Origin: Pseudanabaena sp. UWO311
GTDB taxonomy: Bacteria; Cyanobacteriota; Cyanobacteriia; Pseudanabaenales; Pseudanabaenaceae
Length of the DNA stretch: 64,000 nucleotides
NCBI RefSeq assembly: GCF_006937785.1
Contig: NZ_SJEE01000010.1
Coordinates: 62,001-126,000, forward strand
Direction: 5' to 3'
The notes beneath the pieces were generated by a model. It was given only the letters and a program-made list of their open reading frames with translations, did not search any database and had not been told where the DNA came from. Of this stretch, positions 61,946 to 64,000 are shown piece by piece. The translations under genes and the position numbers were made by a program. Position 1 is the stretch's first letter, and each line of letters opens with the position of its first letter.

Positions 61946-61987
61946 TCAAAAACGAATTTAGGGGCTAGCCCCTAAATTCGTTTTTGA
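61946..61987. repeat. 42-bp perfect palindrome without loop
   Basis: TCAAAAACGAATTTAGGGGC followed by TA and its exact complement; the centre is GGGGCTAGCCCC. It is longer than any protein-binding operator I would expect and belongs to the hairpin-rich gap 61717-62154. Confidence 0.85.
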
Positions 61988-61990
61988 CAC

Positions 61991-62061
61991 TAAGTGGATG
62001 GACATAATTAATTCCAAACCCAATTCCTAATTGTTGTGCCCCTGCGGACGCAACAATTAGG
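61991..62061 (+). repeat. Tag-hairpin element
   Basis: A diverged tag TAAGTGGATGGACATAATTA (61991-62010) is followed by CCAAACCC and the hairpin CCTAATTGTTG / CAACAATTAGG (62026-62061). Confidence 0.65.
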
Positions 62062-62154
62062 GACTTAAAATTGCTGAGTATTGGTTCTGGTTTAGTTTGA
62101 TAAATAGGAGATGAGCTAGAATATATTACAAAACTACACATTCGCAGGAGTTTT

Positions 62155-62583
62155 ATGGATACCATCGACTTAGAAAAGCTTTTTCAAAAAGGCTACTACG
62201 TCACACTAGGCGCAACTTCATCACTGCTTGAGGTAATCCAAGATCCCGCCAAGCGCGAAGAAAATTTCAGAAGGTTAGGGCGCAGTTTTGACGAAATTAC
62301 TCAAGAGCTTGCTGAAAAGGGTGTAACTACGGAAGCTGAGGCTCGTAGCTATGTTGATAAATTTATTGCACAGCAGGTAAATGGTACTGGCAATACCACT
62401 AATTCTGAATCGGCAGGTTTAACCACTGTAACAACGACTGCTAAGACTGTCGATGACAATGCTCCTGATGGCACAGAGAAATCTGATAAATCGGTTAAAG
62501 CAAGTATGCGTGATGAGATTCAGGAACTCACCCAACAGCTAGCAAGTTTGCGATCGCAACTTGAGCAATTACGCTCAAACTAG
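62155..62583 (+). CDS. Conserved hypothetical protein with C-terminal coiled coil
   Basis: A 142-residue soluble protein. The N-terminal ~75 residues are helical (IDLEKLFQKGYYVTLGATSS, LLEVIQDPAKREENFRRLGR), recalling phasin-like proteins of cyanobacteria; a Thr/Asn-rich linker follows; the C-terminus is a heptad-patterned coiled coil (IQELTQQLASLRSQLEQLRS). AGGAG lies 6 nt before the ATG. Function unknown. Confidence 0.75.
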   Translation: MDTIDLEKLFQKGYYVTLGATSSLLEVIQDPAKREENFRRLGRSFDEITQELAEKGVTTEAEARSYVDKFIAQQVNGTGNTTNSESAGLTTVTTTAKTVDDNAPDGTEKSDKSVKASMRDEIQELTQQLASLRSQLEQLRSN

Positions 62584-62615
62584 AAAAGAAGAGGCGCTGC
62601 GCCTCTTCTTTTCTA
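62581..62615 (+). terminator. Terminator after the coiled-coil gene
   Basis: TAGAAAAGAAGAGGCG pairs exactly with CGCCTCTTCTTTTCTA around CTG, beginning at the stop codon. Confidence 0.85.
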
Positions 62616-62666
62616 AGAATTCAGCAATGGTATTGTAGTAATATCCTAGGAGGCTCGGAATCGGTA

Positions 62667-63275
62667 ATGGCATATAGCGATTTTGATCTAAAAAAGGTTA
62701 AACAGAATCTTGGAGTCAATTTAATCGAAAGAGAGAATCTTTTCTCTTCTGTTCAATGTTTTAGTATTAGTGCATATCTTAAAGAAACTCTAGCAGAGAA
62801 TATCCCTCTTGCTCGTGCCATTAATACTGAAAAAGCCCGATCAGAGTTGATTATTGCTAACATTTTAGTTGAATTAAGAAAAATTCTAGAGCATAAAATA
62901 AGTTTGTTTTCTGGCATTGAATTTACTGTTGACAAGGAAAAAGGACTAAATGGATTTTGTGATTTCATCATTAGTGCATCCACAGAACAGCTAATGTTAA
63001 GCAGTCCAATTGTTGCTGTTGTAGAAGCAAAAAATGAAAATATTATTGGCGGATTAGGGCAATGTATTGCGGAAATGGTTGCATCAAAAATTTTTAATGA
63101 ACAAGAGAATGATGAAAGCGTAAAAAGGGTTTATGGAGTCGTCACGACAGGAACAACATGGAAATTTCTAAAAATGGATGGAAGTAATGTGTACATCGAT
63201 TTAGATGATTACTCAATTGAAAATCCTGATAAAATTATCGGTATTTTATTGGCAATGGTGTCTCAAAATGCATAG
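62667..63275 (+). CDS. ExK nuclease-like hypothetical protein
   Basis: A 202-residue protein common in cyanobacteria. The segment LNGFCDFIISAS (acidic residue) followed by IVAVVEAKNENIIGGLGQC (E-x-K) and VYGVVTTGTTWKFLKM matches a PD-(D/E)XK nuclease core. An AGGAGG site lies 14 nt before the ATG. Despite the fold there is no partner methylase or toxin nearby; the biological role is unknown. The stop codon abuts a tag-hairpin repeat. Confidence 0.7.
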   Translation: MAYSDFDLKKVKQNLGVNLIERENLFSSVQCFSISAYLKETLAENIPLARAINTEKARSELIIANILVELRKILEHKISLFSGIEFTVDKEKGLNGFCDFIISASTEQLMLSSPIVAVVEAKNENIIGGLGQCIAEMVASKIFNEQENDESVKRVYGVVTTGTTWKFLKMDGSNVYIDLDDYSIENPDKIIGILLAMVSQNA

Positions 63276-63352
63276 TAAGTAGCTAGGCATAATTAATTAC
63301 ATATTCAAACCCGTAAAGTTGCGCCCCGCAGGGGCGCAACTTTACGGGTTTG
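63276..63352 (+). repeat. Tag-hairpin element directly after a stop codon
   Basis: Tag TAAGTAGCTAGGCATAATTA starts the base after the stop codon, followed by hairpin CAAACCCGTAAAGTTGCGCC-type arms (63306-63327 and 63331-63352) around GCA. It can also act as terminator. Confidence 0.85.
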
Positions 63353-63411
63353 GGTAATTTATTTTGCACAAGTACTTATTACAATTTAGGAACAATGATA
63401 TTTTGATGTCC

Positions 63412-64000
63412 TTACTCCACAGCTCGATCGCGTTGGTATGCCCAATAGGCAAGAAAGGCAAAAGCACAACTAGTCCACAGCAGCCAAATCACATGTAGCC
63501 AGAAATAGCCATCGTTGGGCAGTCCTGCTGACCACAACACCAGTTGTCCATAGTGATAGAAAGGAGAATATGCGATCGCATCTTGAACAACTTGAGAAAC
63601 TGGCAAAGGCAAACCACAGGTAAATAGGGCGATTGGAATTGCTAAGCCAGCTATAGAATCCACGCTTTTGGGATTGACTAGATAGCCTAAAGCTAAGCCA
63701 AACATTGTAAATGGAATACTACCGAGCAACAAACTGGTAAATTCTAGCGATCGCACTGCCAAGGACTGATCGATGCCAAGTTTCCAAGCCCCTAGCCCCA
63801 AGATCAGCAGTAGACTAGTCGCCGAGATCACCAACGACATCAGCACCATTGCTGACAGATATGTAAAGGGATGTAAGGGCGTAACACGCAGTAGTTTTAG
63901 CCATCCTTCGGCTCTCTCAACTGCAACCCGCTTACCCGTGCGTTCAAAGGCAATTGTCAGTAAACTCAGCCCCGCAAAGAAAATTGTCCCTAACATGCCT
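63412..64000 (-). CDS. ABC-2 type transporter permease, 5' end outside window
   Basis: The C-terminal ~196 residues of a permease with about five hydrophobic segments. GWLKLLRVTPLHPFTYLSAM (the segment after the second helix of ABC-2 permeases), IPFTMFGLALGYLVNPKSVD and LFTCGLPLPVSQ are typical of the DrrB/YadH-like drug or lipid exporters. The frame stays open to the window end. The partner ATPase gene would lie upstream, outside the window. Confidence 0.8.
   Translation of the reverse strand, partial: GMLGTIFFAGLSLLTIAFERTGKRVAVERAEGWLKLLRVTPLHPFTYLSAMVLMSLVISATSLLLILGLGAWKLGIDQSLAVRSLEFTSLLLGSIPFTMFGLALGYLVNPKSVDSIAGLAIPIALFTCGLPLPVSQVVQDAIAYSPFYHYGQLVLWSAGLPNDGYFWLHVIWLLWTSCAFAFLAYWAYQRDRAVE

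Noticed and set aside
62667-63275. Restriction enzyme of an R-M system
   Set aside because: The nuclease-like core is plausible, but no methyltransferase or specificity gene is adjacent, and similar solo proteins are common in cyanobacteria.

Overview
The window reads as chromosomal DNA of a non-heterocystous cyanobacterium, most like the Pseudanabaena group (the genus is inferred from overall character only). The cyanobacterial assignment rests on frequent HIP1 octamers (GCGATCGC) inside genes and on lineage-typical products: a Ycf51 (DUF2518) protein, a Ycf21-type chorismate lyase, an NdbB-type NADH dehydrogenase, a three-domain flavodiiron protein, a low-complexity-tail membrane protein and an extracellular alpha-carbonic anhydrase. 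No rRNA, prophage, intact insertion sequence or CRISPR array is visible. One tRNA (Asn-GUU) is present.

Layout. 1-7.1 kb (minus strand) is a surface-polysaccharide locus: gmd, a Wzm/Wzt-type ABC exporter, an alpha-1,3-fucosyltransferase (GT10), an FkbM methyltransferase, an O-acyltransferase and a broken GDP-L-fucose synthase (fcl). The part left of about 5.75 kb is AT-rich and I see no HIP1 octamer in it. 7.2-15.4 kb holds a RecB/Cas4-like nuclease, a nucleotide-transporter-like protein with HEAT repeats followed by a cyclic-nucleotide-binding protein, a GT39 glycosyltransferase, an EamA permease and a lipoprotein. 15.7-30 kb holds tRNA-Asn, a Ser/Thr kinase, a GAF-GGDEF-EAL protein, Ycf51, carbonic anhydrase, PgeF, the low-complexity-tail protein, PotD/PotA without PotBC, an ABC-2-like permease and NdbB. 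30-40 kb holds a histidine kinase, a two-gene ATPase + TOPRIM-like pair (possible defence module), a flavodiiron protein, a site-2 protease fused to TPRs and an MlaE-like permease. 40-53.8 kb holds cell-wall and housekeeping genes (DacB-type peptidase, NagZ-like GH3, GerMN protein, CoaD, Ycf21, YaaW-like), a GntR regulator divergent from an M20 amidohydrolase, a GH133 debranching enzyme, a DMT permease and ruvC. 54-64 kb holds two tandem DUF4189 exported proteins, gyrB, and a cobalamin cluster (cobalamin riboswitch - HupE/UreJ transporter - cobW - cobG), then DUF805, a coiled-coil protein, an ExK nuclease-like protein and a cut-off ABC-2 permease.

The most striking unexplained structure is between the genes. 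Nearly every intergenic gap carries a long, near-perfect hairpin. Several belong to recognisable families: (i) seven copies of a tag near TAAGTAGCTAGGC that always points into a hairpin 3' of it; (ii) three copies of a TTGAAAG-type hairpin whose outer arms differ between copies yet stay paired; (iii) a four-hairpin element present twice, one copy split by another palindromic repeat. A decayed gyrB 5' fragment between the two DUF4189 genes appears to have become a terminator-like hairpin. One palindrome of this general type lies inside the fcl pseudogene, which suggests these elements move.
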